The translations under genes and the position numbers were made by a program. Under the pieces are notes generated by a model. It had not been told where the DNA came from, made no database searches, and was given only the letters and a program-made list of their open reading frames with translations. Of a stretch of 41,102 nt of DNA, positions 1 through 9,153 are shown piece by piece. Positions within the stretch are counted from its first letter, which is position 1. Every line of letters begins with the position of its first letter. Source of the stretch: Dinghuibacter sp035492835 (lineage in GTDB: Bacteria; Bacteroidota; Bacteroidia; Chitinophagales; Chitinophagaceae); contig NZ_DATJIY010000163.1 in NCBI RefSeq assembly GCF_035492835.1, positions 1 to 41,102 of the forward strand. The letters run 5' to 3'.

Positions 1-2309
1 GCGTCGTCGGCCTGGGCATTCACGCGTGCAGTGGGTGGGAGGAAGGCGTAGCGCGCGTCACCGCCAAAGCCGTGCAGCACCAGCCGGATGTGTCCGAACT
101 TGCTGGGGAGTGAGCCGGTAACGGCGCCCAGCGTAAACGTCCGCGCCGCGGGATCGAAGGTCAGGTCCCTGCGATAGTATTGGCCGTCGCGGTATTTAAA
201 CGTCGAGCCGTCGTCCTCGTAGTAAGTAAAGCGGCCGGAAGCGCCGTTGTACACGTGTATCCAAAGCGTATCCGACGGTTGCTCCTCCGTGGACTGGATG
301 AGCGACTGTACGGGTATGATCGCGCCGCCGCGCACATAGACGGGTAGCCGGTCGATGGTTAGCGGGGTGACAAAACTACCCGAGACGGCGGAATCATTGT
401 ACAGGTTATACCAGGGACCGCCGGGCAGGTATACCGGTGCGTAGGTCGCGTCCCCGCCTACCGGCGCGACCAGCAGGGACGGGCCAAAAAGATATTCATT
501 CTGATAGGCGGGGTCGTAGATGCGCGGGTCGTGGGTGTAGTCGATGGCCAGCGAGCGTAATACGGGCATCCCGTTTTGCGTAGCCTCGTAGAACGTCGAA
601 TAGATGTACGGCAACAATGTATACCGGAGCCCGATGTAGTTGCGCGATATGTCCAGGACGTCCTCCCCAAAGGTCCAGGGCTCGGAGGATTTTGTGTTGA
701 GCGCCGTATGGTTGCGGTAGTAGGGGATAAAGGCGCCGACCTCCATCCAGCGGGTATAGAGACTGGCGCTGGGGTTACCGGTAAAACCGCCGACGTCCAT
801 CCCGGTAAACGCGACCCCGCTCAGCCCCAGGCTTTGGAGCATCCGGACGCCGGTGAAGTAGTGGTTCTCTTCCGCGCGGTTGTCGCCCGTCCAGATCGCG
901 CTGTAACGCTGGAGGCCGGCAAAACCCGACCGCGTGAGCACAAAGGGGCGCAGCCCCGAGGCGCTGGCGCCGGCATAGCTGGAGCGCACCATCTCGAGCG
1001 CGTACGCGTTGTGCGCTTCTTGCATGGTAGCGCCCCGCCCGTCGTAGTCGAAGAGCACGTTGGCCGGCACCTGCTGCCCCCACGTCGATATCTCGTTCAT
1101 GTCGTTCCAGATACCGGATACGCCCTGGGCCGACAGCGCCTTTACCTGGTCGCTCCACCAGTCGCGTCCTTTTGCGGACGTAAAGTCGGGGAAATGGCAC
1201 CAGCCCGGCCAGACTTTGGCGGTATAGTCCGTTCCATCGGGATATTTCAGGAAGACGCCAGCGGCGATCCCGCTTTCATAGGCCGGATACCCTTTCTCCA
1301 CCTTGATCCCCGGGTCGACGATGGTGGTGAGGTGGAAGTGCAGGTCATGCAGGCGCCGGATGAATCCGGCGGGGTCGGGGAACCGCGTTGGGTTCCAGGT
1401 AAACAGCTTATAGGCATCCATGTACAGGATGTCCAGCGTGATACCGTCCGAGGGAATACGGTTTGCCCGGAGCGTCTGCGCGATGTTGAGCGCCTGGACA
1501 TCGGGGAAGTAGCTATAGCGGTTCTGCTGGTATCCGAGGCTCCAGAGCGGGGGCAGGGGCATACGCCCCGTGAGGTAGGTGTAGTCCCGGAGGATGTCCG
1601 CCACGCGGGTATGGTAGATGAAATAGTAGTTCATCCCGCCTTCCCGCGCGGCGAACGACGAAAACCGGTTGTTGCTGGCGCCAAAGTTGAACGTGGTTTC
1701 AGAGGTGTTATCGAGAAAGAGGCCGTAGTTCAGCGCGTGGTGGATGCCGATATAGAACGGGATCGAGGAATAAAGGGGGTCTTGCGTGACGGAGTAGCCG
1801 TAGAAGTCGCTGTTCCAGTTGACATAGCCATTCCCGCGGCGGTCGAGGTCCCCCGTTTTCTCCCCCAGGCCGATAAAACGCTCGCCCTCCTGGAGGTGCT
1901 TATACGTGGTGACCTCTGTTCCGATACGGGAGGTGGTGAGACCGGGTTCATCCGTATTGATCGTATCGCCGGCCGGCGTCAGGAAGGTCATCCGGAACGG
2001 ATGCTTACCAATGACCGCGGTGAGCGAGTCGGTGACAATCGTTATGGCCTCGGCCGATGGCACCACGCGCACGTGCGTCGGTTGTACCGTGCCCACGACC
2101 GCATACGAGAAGTCCGGCCCGCCGCCTTCGCGCACGCGCACCACGCCGGGCGCGTACACGGTGACGTCGATGAGCGTGGCCGCGGTTTTCACATGGACGG
2201 TCTGGTTGTCGACCGAGGCGGAGATGACGGAACCGACGCTTACTACCGGGCTTTGCGCCGAGGCGCGGGCGAGGATCGAACAAAACAGGATACAGCTGTA
2301 CAACTTCAT
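1..2309 (-). CDS. GH31 family alpha-glucosidase / alpha-xylosidase, secreted (3' end cut by window edge)
   Basis: At least 769 residues are present and the gene continues past position 1. The ATG at 2309 opens a clear signal peptide (MKLYSCILFCSILARASAQ), so the product should be exported to the periplasm or outer membrane. The GH31 nucleophile motif GIWNDMNE is present with Asp403. The acid/base motif WTGDNRAEE follows with Asp476. Spacing between the two is as usual for the family, and the N-terminal beta-sandwich (GLGEKTGDLDRRG) and C-terminal beta domains are recognisable. GH31 enzymes remove terminal alpha-linked glucose or xylose with retention of configuration. The gene lies 26 bp after the GH71-like gene, in the same direction and evidently the same operon. 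The inferred role is final hydrolysis of alpha-1,3-gluco-oligosaccharides, but the exact linkage cannot be read from sequence. An alpha-xylosidase is the main alternative. Confidence 0.9.
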   Translation of the reverse strand, partial: MKLYSCILFCSILARASAQSPVVSVGSVISASVDNQTVHVKTAATLIDVTVYAPGVVRVREGGGPDFSYAVVGTVQPTHVRVVPSAEAITIVTDSLTAVIGKHPFRMTFLTPAGDTINTDEPGLTTSRIGTEVTTYKHLQEGERFIGLGEKTGDLDRRGNGYVNWNSDFYGYSVTQDPLYSSIPFYIGIHHALNYGLFLDNTSETTFNFGASNNRFSSFAAREGGMNYYFIYHTRVADILRDYTYLTGRMPLPPLWSLGYQQNRYSYFPDVQALNIAQTLRANRIPSDGITLDILYMDAYKLFTWNPTRFPDPAGFIRRLHDLHFHLTTIVDPGIKVEKGYPAYESGIAAGVFLKYPDGTDYTAKVWPGWCHFPDFTSAKGRDWWSDQVKALSAQGVSGIWNDMNEISTWGQQVPANVLFDYDGRGATMQEAHNAYALEMVRSSYAGASASGLRPFVLTRSGFAGLQRYSAIWTGDNRAEENHYFTGVRMLQSLGLSGVAFTGMDVGGFTGNPSASLYTRWMEVGAFIPYYRNHTALNTKSSEPWTFGEDVLDISRNYIGLRYTLLPYIYSTFYEATQNGMPVLRSLAIDYTHDPRIYDPAYQNEYLFGPSLLVAPVGGDATYAPVYLPGGPWYNLYNDSAVSGSFVTPLTIDRLPVYVRGGAIIPVQSLIQSTEEQPSDTLWIHVYNGASGRFTYYEDDGSTFKYRDGQYYRRDLTFDPAARTFTLGAVTGSLPSKFGHIRLVLHGFGGDARYAFLPPTARVNAQADD

Positions 2310-2335
2310 AACGGTCGATTTTTGGAGAAGCCGGT

Positions 2336-3883
2336 TTATTGTGGAAGGGGCCAAAGAGAACGATCCCCCACCAGGGGGGTAAAGAAAGCCTGGTGCTCGC
2401 TACTATAGGAGTACGTCAGGCGGTTGGTGCGCAACGGCTTCAGCGTGATCGCCACAGGGGTGGTAAAACGGAGCGCCGTTTGTCCCCCGCGGCTGATGGC
2501 GACGGACACGGTCCCCGATGCCTGGAAAAAGCGCGTTGCGTGACAACCCGACGGCACCACCACGGAGGCGTCGCCGACGGTCAGCGTGGCCGGTTTGTCG
2601 AGCAGGGTCACGACTTCTACCGAGTCCTCCGACGCGGGATCGATACCCGTCTCGACGGGCGTTACCAAAAAGTTATACGGAGATGGCGCCGTCGTGTGCG
2701 CATAGCGTTTGTAGAACGCCACCGCCACATCCCTGCCCGCATATGGAGAGGGCTCTTTTTTCCAAACGCTCTTATAGTAGTTCAACAACACGGAAAAGCC
2801 TTCGTTGTGGTTGATCTCCGGTGCCAGGTGATGGCCCTCCGGATAGTCGTTCCAGGTGATGATATTGATGACGGGAACGTCGTGACCGATGCCGAATTCG
2901 AGCAGTTTCCGGAAATTATAGGAAAGACCGGTCGCGATGTATCTCCGGTCCGTGCGGCCGATACCGGCGGCGACGGCTTCCTGCGCGGACTGGATGTTCC
3001 AGGTGCCCCGCAGCAGGAGCTTGGACGTATAGAAGTCGCAAAAGGCGGAACCCTCGAAGGTCCGGCGCCGGGTCGCGCAGGTGGCGGCCACGAGGTTCCC
3101 GATATAGCCGTCATGGTAAGGGAGCGTCCAGATCCAACACGCGGGGAAGTAGTCGAGGAAGTCGTTGAGCTTTGCCGGCGTGATCTGCTCGTTGATGTCG
3201 TATACGCAGGCAAAACGCTCGTGCACCGCGCCGGCGAGCGCCTGGAACGCCCCCGCGACGGCCCGCGCGGACGTCGGTTCATCGCTCAGTCCCTGGCCCT
3301 GCCAGAGATACACCACCAACCGCCCATCCGGTGTCCGCAGCCAGCGCGGGTTGTTACGCCCCACCTTGTCCATGATCCCGTTGATACGCTTCGCAAAACC
3401 GTCAACCCGCTCCGCCTGCGTGCCTCCCGATGGATGGGAGATACAAAAGGTAAAGGAGAAGGGGATGTGCAGCGTCGCCGATACGCGGAAATACGCCTCG
3501 ATGATCTCGTCCCACGACTCCGTATGCAGCGGATAATAAAACTGGAAGGCGTCGATGCCGCTGGCCCGGGCCGCACGCAGGTCGAAGGCTACGGCGCTGT
3601 CGAGCGGCGCACCGTTCAGCAGGGTATCTTCCATGGGGAGGACCTGGGTGAGGCCGCCAATGGGCGCGGTGGGGTTACCCGTCAGGGAATAGTAATCGGG
3701 GTTACAGCTGTCTTCGAACGGGTGGCCCTTGAACCGGATGATGTTGGTCATACAGTGCGCCACGACGATCTTTCGGTTGGTCATCGGGAGGCTCAGCTCC
3801 GGTCTGTTCTTCAGACTGTCCTGGGCAAAGGCTCCGCAGGCCGCCGCCAGGGCGGCTGCGCAGCAAAAGAGTATTCTAAACAT
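2336..3883 (-). CDS. GH71-like endo-alpha-1,3-glucanase (mutanase-type), secreted
   Basis: The product has 515 residues. I start at the ATG at 3883 because it opens a signal peptide (MFRILFCCAAALAAACGAFAQ); the longer frame begins at a TTG inside a hairpin and has no sensible N-terminus. GH71-type landmarks in order are KIVVAHCMTNI near the mature start, ARASGIDAFQFYY, IPFSFTFCISH, and the long conserved stretch containing INIITWNDYPEGHHLAPEI. About 100 C-terminal residues look like an added beta-sandwich. Family knowledge: GH71 enzymes cut alpha-1,3-glucan internally and are best known from fungi. The gene sits between susD and a GH31 gene, which fits a substrate of fungal alpha-1,3-glucan or bacterial mutan. 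The related GH99-type fold is the alternative. The fold family is fairly secure; the substrate is inferred. Confidence 0.72.
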   Translation of the reverse strand: MFRILFCCAAALAAACGAFAQDSLKNRPELSLPMTNRKIVVAHCMTNIIRFKGHPFEDSCNPDYYSLTGNPTAPIGGLTQVLPMEDTLLNGAPLDSAVAFDLRAARASGIDAFQFYYPLHTESWDEIIEAYFRVSATLHIPFSFTFCISHPSGGTQAERVDGFAKRINGIMDKVGRNNPRWLRTPDGRLVVYLWQGQGLSDEPTSARAVAGAFQALAGAVHERFACVYDINEQITPAKLNDFLDYFPACWIWTLPYHDGYIGNLVAATCATRRRTFEGSAFCDFYTSKLLLRGTWNIQSAQEAVAAGIGRTDRRYIATGLSYNFRKLLEFGIGHDVPVINIITWNDYPEGHHLAPEINHNEGFSVLLNYYKSVWKKEPSPYAGRDVAVAFYKRYAHTTAPSPYNFLVTPVETGIDPASEDSVEVVTLLDKPATLTVGDASVVVPSGCHATRFFQASGTVSVAISRGGQTALRFTTPVAITLKPLRTNRLTYSYSSEHQAFFTPLVGDRSLWPLPQ

Positions 3884-3897
3884 AGCGTGTTTGAAGA

Positions 3898-3942
3898 CGT
3901 TGCTACCGCGGCCCGGTTCGATACCGGGCCACGGTAGCAACG
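3898..3942 (-). promoter_or_regulatory. Long intercistronic hairpin between susD and the GH71 gene
   Basis: An inverted repeat pairs 3898-3908 with 3932-3942 (11 bp). After one C/A mismatch, 3910-3917 pairs with 3923-3930 (8 bp), leaving the loop TCGAT. It starts 8 bases after the susD stop codon and ends 14 bases before the GH71 start. No T-run follows it on the minus strand, so it is not a standard intrinsic terminator. It more likely stabilises the 3' end of the susCD message or attenuates read-through into the enzyme genes. Confidence 0.75.
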
Positions 3943-3949
3943 CGTGGGC

Positions 3950-5758
3950 TTAATAACCGGGGTTTTGTTGAGTGGCTACGAGCGGGTTCGAGTTGGTTTC
4001 ATTCAAGGGGATGGGCCATGCATATCCCTTGTCGTTCCAGCTCAGGGTCCCGCCGGTGGCATTATAAGCCGATCCATAGAACGCGGCCTCGTTGGGGCCC
4101 AGGTGCCAGCGACAGACGTCCAGCCACCATTGGCCCTCGTTAAAGAACTCCGCCCACCGTTCGTAGTAGAGCGGGTTGTTGGCCAGCGCGGGATCGGACG
4201 CCATCGTCGCGGCGGTGAGACTGGGATAGTCCACCGGCGACGACCCGTTGACCGGGTAGCCGTAGGCGCGGCGTTTGACCTTGTTGATGTACTCCAGGGC
4301 GTCCCCGGCATCGCTCGAATTGGCGCAGGCTTCGGCGTACAACAGGTATACGTCCGCCATCCGCAGGAGGTGGAGGTTTACGTTGTCGGCCGGCCCGACG
4401 TTGTTGATGTTGTTGAATACCGGGGTGTATTTGCGGATGCTCCAGCCGTAGGTACCGGGTCCTTGTTCAAAGTTGGGCCTGGATACGGGGTACCAGTGTT
4501 GTCCGTCGGGGGAAACCGAATCCACCCAGGGTTGCAGCATGCTGATGTACAGGCGGGGGTCCACCGTTCCGTTGGTCCGGGCAGCCAGCGCGGCTGCCTT
4601 GTAGACGGGGTCCATGACCTGTTGCGGGTTGTTATAAGCGGGGCCTTTGCCGGCGTTATAGTTCGGGTTGGCCACCAGGTTGTACGTGCCCAATTTGTAC
4701 CCATACCGCAGCACGTTCTTCCAGTGGGCGATCTCGTTCCCATACCCCAGGGGCGTACAGTTGGTTTCGGTACCGTCCGAGCCGACAGCCCAGGGCGGCC
4801 AGATCAGCCCCATGATGGTGGTGGAGTTGGCCGCGCCGGAATACACGCCGTATCCGCCGTAGGAGTTCTGGTCGATGTTGAGCTCAAAAAGAGATTCGCG
4901 GTTGAACTTGTATCCGGTGACGCCGATAAATTCCCCCCGCAGGGTGTCGTAGCTGACGAGACCCTTGTCGCTGCCGATAACCTGGGCCAGTATCGTCTTG
5001 GCATCAGCGTAATCCTTGGTGAAAACGTACGCCTTACCCAGGAGAGCCTTGGCGGCCAGGTCGGTGACGCGGCCAACGTCGTTACCCGTCCAGACCTGGC
5101 CTTTTAGCAGGGTGGCGGCTTGCTGGAGGTCGCTTTCGATCAGCGCCCAGACGCTTTTGATCGAGCTCCGCGGCTGCTGGCTCTCGGAGAGGGTGGCGGG
5201 GACGCCGTTAAAGATGGGCACGCCCAGCGTGTCCGATGGCGTGGGGTTTGGCACGTTGTCTTCGCCATACAGACACTCGAGCTCGAAATAATAATACGCC
5301 CTCAGGAAATAAGCCTGTCCCCTGATGAGGGCCACCTCCGGTAGGTCGGTTGTCTTGGCGTAGTGCTGCGTAAAGAGGTCCGCGCCGGCCAGCAGGACGT
5401 TGCAGTTCTTGACCCCGGTAAAGAGCACCTGCCAGGCTTCGTTGACGTATTCATTGGTGGACTGCACGTTCACGGCCGCCATGTCGTTCCAGGCCGCGTC
5501 GCCGGCGTAGATCGAATTGACCGCGTGCTCTGAATTCGAGATGGCCTTGGGGAGGAAGTGGAATCCAAACAAACCCGGGTCCCGGAGGTTGGAGTAGCAG
5601 GGCGCGAGCACGCTGTTCAACCCGTCGATGGTGGAGGGATAGTTGGTCGTGGAATAGGCGTTGGGAGGACCGACCAGGGAAGGGTCCTTGGCACAGCCGG
5701 CGCCCAGGATCAGGATGGCCAGGGCGGTATATAATCGTTTTGTCATGATTCGTTGCAT
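3950..5758 (-). CDS. SusD/RagB-family glycan-binding outer-membrane lipoprotein
   Basis: The product has 602 residues. The N-terminus is a lipoprotein signal with lipobox ILGAGC, lipidated Cys22 when counted from the ATG at 5758. A second ATG at 5746 gives an equally good signal peptide. The body shows SusD features: the TPR-type segments ALIRGQAYFLRAYYYFELECLYGEDNVP and AAKALLGKAYVFTKDYADAKTIL, and near the C-terminus LRMADVYLLYAEACANSS and ERWAEFFNEGQWWLDVCRW. SusD proteins cap the SusC barrel at the cell surface and capture oligosaccharides. The gene follows susC by 48 bp and precedes the GH71 gene, so its ligand is inferred to be an alpha-1,3-glucan fragment. At about 600 residues it is at the long end for the family. 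Confidence 0.93.
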   Translation of the reverse strand: MQRIMTKRLYTALAILILGAGCAKDPSLVGPPNAYSTTNYPSTIDGLNSVLAPCYSNLRDPGLFGFHFLPKAISNSEHAVNSIYAGDAAWNDMAAVNVQSTNEYVNEAWQVLFTGVKNCNVLLAGADLFTQHYAKTTDLPEVALIRGQAYFLRAYYYFELECLYGEDNVPNPTPSDTLGVPIFNGVPATLSESQQPRSSIKSVWALIESDLQQAATLLKGQVWTGNDVGRVTDLAAKALLGKAYVFTKDYADAKTILAQVIGSDKGLVSYDTLRGEFIGVTGYKFNRESLFELNIDQNSYGGYGVYSGAANSTTIMGLIWPPWAVGSDGTETNCTPLGYGNEIAHWKNVLRYGYKLGTYNLVANPNYNAGKGPAYNNPQQVMDPVYKAAALAARTNGTVDPRLYISMLQPWVDSVSPDGQHWYPVSRPNFEQGPGTYGWSIRKYTPVFNNINNVGPADNVNLHLLRMADVYLLYAEACANSSDAGDALEYINKVKRRAYGYPVNGSSPVDYPSLTAATMASDPALANNPLYYERWAEFFNEGQWWLDVCRWHLGPNEAAFYGSAYNATGGTLSWNDKGYAWPIPLNETNSNPLVATQQNPGY

Positions 5759-5780
5759 TTAATGTTTTTTGGTTCGCGGG

Positions 5781-5799
5781 CGGCGCCTTCGGGGCGCCG
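5781..5799 (-). promoter_or_regulatory. GC-rich hairpin between susC and susD
   Basis: The 48-bp gap between the two genes contains a 7-bp stem, 5781-5787 with 5793-5799, around the loop TTCGG. On the minus strand it is followed by an A-rich stretch and not by T residues, so it is not an intrinsic terminator. It may tune relative expression of susC and susD or block 3' exonucleases. Confidence 0.5.
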
Positions 5800-5806
5800 G
5801 GGCGCT

Positions 5807-8800
5807 CTAGAAATTCACGTCCAGGCCTGCGGAATAGATCCGGGTCTGGGGATACTGGGGTACGGCGTCTATGCCCCGGGTAGTGACCCCTACCGTGTTG
5901 CCCACAAAACCCGACTGGGCGGCGGCGGAATACCCGCTGCCGACTTCGGGATCGAGACCGGTGTATTTGGTGATGGTAAAGAGGTTGTTGGCCATGACGA
6001 AAACACGCGCACCCTTTATCCCGGCCTTGCTGAACAGGGGATTGGAGAAGGTGTAGCCGATCTGGAGGTTTTTGAGCTTCAGATAGCCGCCGTTTTCGAC
6101 GAAGTAGCTGTTGACGGTGGTATAGTTCCCGTTCGGGTCCAGCGCGAAAGTATTGTTCGACGTATTGGCCACGCCCAGGCGGGGTTGCGACGTCAGTCCG
6201 TTCGATCCGAGGAAGGAATCGCCAAAGACCTTGCCGGTGGTGTTGCCGTCGGCGTAGGGGAATTGCTCGTACGCCTTTACGCCGTTGAACAGCTGTACGC
6301 CGGCCACGCCGTTAAAGAGGGCGGCCAGGTCGAAGTTTTTATAATTAAGGCGGATATTGACGCCATAGACCATCTTCGGGTTCGGGTTCCCGATCACCTG
6401 GCGGTCGTTCGGGTTGATCGTCGTGCCGGTCTTGCCGTCGTGGGCGAAGATCAGGTCTCCCGCATGGGCGTTGGGCTGGGCGGCGTCGGCCGAGGCTTGT
6501 GCGTCGGTCTTGAACATCCCGGTGACCTTGTAGCCGTAGAAGGAGCCAAAGGGCAACCCGGCCTTGGTGATCGTAACGGGCAGGTTGGGCATGATATTAA
6601 AGGTCTGGTCCCCGTAGTTGAGGTAGTTGTAGCCGTCGTACAGGGCGTCATTGGTGATACCGTCGAGGGTGGTGACCTTGTTCTTGTTGAATCCCGCGGT
6701 AAAGGTCACGTCGTAACCCAGACCGCCCACGTTGTCCTTATATCCCACCAGGAGGTCGATACCCTTGCTGTTCACGCTCCCGATGTTGACGAAGTAGGGC
6801 GCCGTAAAACCGGAGCTCAAGGGCAGCGTCAGGGCGTACAGCATGTTCGACGTTTTCTTGTTGTACCATTCCACGCTGAAGTAGAGCTTGCCCTTGAAGG
6901 CTTCTCCGTCCAGACCCACGTTGGTTTCGGTAACGGTTTCCCAGTGCAGGTTGGGGTTGGGGATGGCATTGAAGGTGTTGGCGATCACGAGGGGCGCGCC
7001 CGGGGCGAAGTTCTGGCCACCGGAGGCCAGACCGCCCGCGTCGGTGAACTGCGAATACGTTGCCGTATAGGTATAGGGCGGGATGGCGCTGTTCCCCATG
7101 GTGCCATAGCTGCCACGCAGCTTCAGGTTGTTGACCACCGGCGTGAGCGCCTTGAAGAAGTTTTCGTCGCTGATATTCCAGCCGACCGAAGCGGCGGAGA
7201 AAACGCCCTTTTGTTTATTGGGTCCGAAGACCGTGTAGTTGGCGTCCTGGCGAATGGAGCCGGAGATGTAATAGCGACCGTCATAGTTGTAGTTGAGCCG
7301 ACCGAACTGGGACTGAATCAGCCCCTGGGGGTCACGGTAGCCCGACAGCGATATGTTGGACGCGGAGGTTTGTATGAACGAAAAACCCGGCAGACCGGTC
7401 GAGGTCATCGTCGCGTTCTCCGTATTGTAGTCGTTGGTGATCTGCTCGTACCCCGCCACGGCGTTGATCGAGTGTTTACCGAATGTATGGTCGAAGGTCA
7501 GCACATAGTTCTGCAGCAATTGGGTGCTTTCGATATAGTATTTGTTCAGGCTGTTGAAGGTTTGTACCGAGCCGGGGCCGTAGTTGAAGGCGTTCTGGAA
7601 ATAGTCCTGGGTTTCCAGGTAGTAGTCGTAGCCCAGGTTGGCCCTGAAGGTAAGGTACAGGGGCAGTTTGACCTCGGCATAGACGTTGCTGTTGAAGTTG
7701 TTCTTTACGTTCTGGGTGGTAGCGTTCTCGATGGCCCCGACGGGGTTCGGACCGCTAAAGGTAAAGCCGTTGTAGTTGGGCGGCGCGGTTCCCCAGGAGC
7801 CGTCCTTGTTATAGACGGGGATGATCGGCAGCGATCTGAAGGGCGCGTTGTGGTAGCCCAGGTCGTTCCGCCCGGGAACGGGGGGTGACGTCTTGCGCTG
7901 CGACACCGACAGTTGTTCCCCGATCTTGAACCAGTTGGCCAGCTTGAAGTCGGTATTGACCCTGGCCCCGCCGATGGAGGAGGCGTTGTCGAGGTAGACC
8001 CCTTTGGCGTCGTTGTAGAAGCCGCTGAAAAGGTAGTTGACCACGGGGGTGGAGCCCGAAACGGACAGGTTGTAGTTCTGCTCCCGCCCGTCGGAGTACA
8101 GGGCCTTGACCCAGTCCGTATTGGGCAGCGTATCCAGCTGTGTGGCCCCGGTGAAATACTTCGGCGCGACGATGTCCTCGAGCTTGATAAAGCCGTTTTT
8201 ATCCAGCAGGTGCACCAGCTTGGGTTTGACGACCCCGTACCGTGCGCTGAACGTGATGGCGGGTTTGCCGCCCAACCCCTTTTTGGTGGTGATCACGATG
8301 ACCCCGCCGGCAGCGGCCGAGCCGTAGATGGCGGTGGCGCTGGCGTCCTTGAGGACGTCGACCGAAGCGATGTCCTGTATGTTGATGTTGTCCCCGGGTA
8401 CCCGGACCCCGTCGACGATATACAAAGGAGCGGGTTGGTGGAGGGAGGACACGCCCCGGATGATGATGGTCGGGGTGGCGTCAGGTGCGCCCGAGCCGCT
8501 CACGACCTCGACCCCCGCGGCCCGTCCCTGGAGGGCCGCGGTGACATTGGTCACCGGCTGGTCCTTAAAGGAGTTGCCCCGCACGGAGGAGACCGAACCC
8601 GTCACGTCCTTTCGTTTTTGGGTCCCGTAACCCACGACGACCACCTCATTCAGGTTGCCTTGGGTGGGTACGAGGCTGACCTCCACACTGACACGGCCGG
8701 TGACCGCGATTTCCTGGGATTCGTATCCCACATAAGAGACCTGGATGGAACGGGTGGCAGCGGGTAGGGTGAGGGAGAAATTGCCTTGGGCGTCGGTAGT

Positions 8801-8968
8801 GGTCCCGGTCTTTTTGCCCTTTACCAGGACGGAGGCGCCGGCTACCGGGTTCCCTTTGTCATCGTGCACCGACCCGGTAAAGGGCTTGGTTTGGGCGTGG
8901 ACCAGGAAAGCCAGGGCGAGAAGAAAAGGCAGCAGGAGTCCTTTCCTAAGCAATCGCGTTTTTGTCAT
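5807..8968 (-). CDS. SusC-family TonB-dependent outer-membrane glycan transporter
   Basis: The product has 1053 residues. The ATG at 8968 opens a signal peptide (MTKTRLLRKGLLLPFLLALAFLVHAQ); an upstream TTG extension is unlikely. Domains in order are a carboxypeptidase-regulatory-like beta domain (about residues 28-105, GSVHDDKGNPVAGASVLVKG), the TonB-box/plug region (about 110-230) with the SusC signature VVGYGTQKRKDVTGS and the plug motif DVLKDASATAIYGSAAAGGV, and a large beta-barrel ending in Phe. This receptor imports oligosaccharides using TonB/ExbBD energy. It has no STN domain, so it should not signal to an ECF/FecR pair; that fits the separate TPR-HTH regulator gene upstream. It is the first structural gene of the locus, with about 185 bp between its start and the regulator stop. 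Confidence 0.95.
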   Translation of the reverse strand: MTKTRLLRKGLLLPFLLALAFLVHAQTKPFTGSVHDDKGNPVAGASVLVKGKKTGTTTDAQGNFSLTLPAATRSIQVSYVGYESQEIAVTGRVSVEVSLVPTQGNLNEVVVVGYGTQKRKDVTGSVSSVRGNSFKDQPVTNVTAALQGRAAGVEVVSGSGAPDATPTIIIRGVSSLHQPAPLYIVDGVRVPGDNINIQDIASVDVLKDASATAIYGSAAAGGVIVITTKKGLGGKPAITFSARYGVVKPKLVHLLDKNGFIKLEDIVAPKYFTGATQLDTLPNTDWVKALYSDGREQNYNLSVSGSTPVVNYLFSGFYNDAKGVYLDNASSIGGARVNTDFKLANWFKIGEQLSVSQRKTSPPVPGRNDLGYHNAPFRSLPIIPVYNKDGSWGTAPPNYNGFTFSGPNPVGAIENATTQNVKNNFNSNVYAEVKLPLYLTFRANLGYDYYLETQDYFQNAFNYGPGSVQTFNSLNKYYIESTQLLQNYVLTFDHTFGKHSINAVAGYEQITNDYNTENATMTSTGLPGFSFIQTSASNISLSGYRDPQGLIQSQFGRLNYNYDGRYYISGSIRQDANYTVFGPNKQKGVFSAASVGWNISDENFFKALTPVVNNLKLRGSYGTMGNSAIPPYTYTATYSQFTDAGGLASGGQNFAPGAPLVIANTFNAIPNPNLHWETVTETNVGLDGEAFKGKLYFSVEWYNKKTSNMLYALTLPLSSGFTAPYFVNIGSVNSKGIDLLVGYKDNVGGLGYDVTFTAGFNKNKVTTLDGITNDALYDGYNYLNYGDQTFNIMPNLPVTITKAGLPFGSFYGYKVTGMFKTDAQASADAAQPNAHAGDLIFAHDGKTGTTINPNDRQVIGNPNPKMVYGVNIRLNYKNFDLAALFNGVAGVQLFNGVKAYEQFPYADGNTTGKVFGDSFLGSNGLTSQPRLGVANTSNNTFALDPNGNYTTVNSYFVENGGYLKLKNLQIGYTFSNPLFSKAGIKGARVFVMANNLFTITKYTGLDPEVGSGYSAAAQSGFVGNTVGVTTRGIDAVPQYPQTRIYSAGLDVNF

Positions 8969-9059
8969 AACAGTGGTTTTGATTTGGAATCGTTCGGGGG
9001 TAAAGAAAGAAACCTTACCAGGGCATGACAAGTTATCTAAGGGCGATCAAGGAAATATT

Positions 9060-9072
9060 CCCCCATTGGGGG
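9060..9072. promoter_or_regulatory. Short GC palindrome upstream of susC, possible operator
   Basis: CCCCCATTGGGGG is a 5-3-5 inverted repeat standing out in an AT-rich intergenic region, 92 bp upstream of the susC ATG and downstream of the regulator gene. No convincing TAnnTTTG box is visible here on the minus strand, so the start of susC transcription is not placed. A role as regulator binding site is only a possibility. Confidence 0.35.
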
Positions 9073-9153
9073 TATCTGCTTTCCCTATGCGATTGATTTA
9101 CAATGTGTATTTATGATATTAGGATTATTTATATATAGATGGTGTCCGAGGGT

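Noticed and set aside
2362..2387. Shared 13-mer TTTCTTTACCCCC near the GH71 end and upstream of susC, with a CCCCC/GGGGG symmetry, as a common operator
   Set aside because: The first copy is inside the GH71 coding sequence (FFTP) and only the 13-mer is shared; no wider similarity or symmetry is common to both sites.
576..2408. Long open frame antisense to the GH31 gene
   Set aside because: The product is Arg/Val/Gly-rich with no domain. Open antisense frames of this kind accompany nearly all long GC-rich genes here, for example opposite susC at 5753-7888 and opposite the second susC at 21794-23677.
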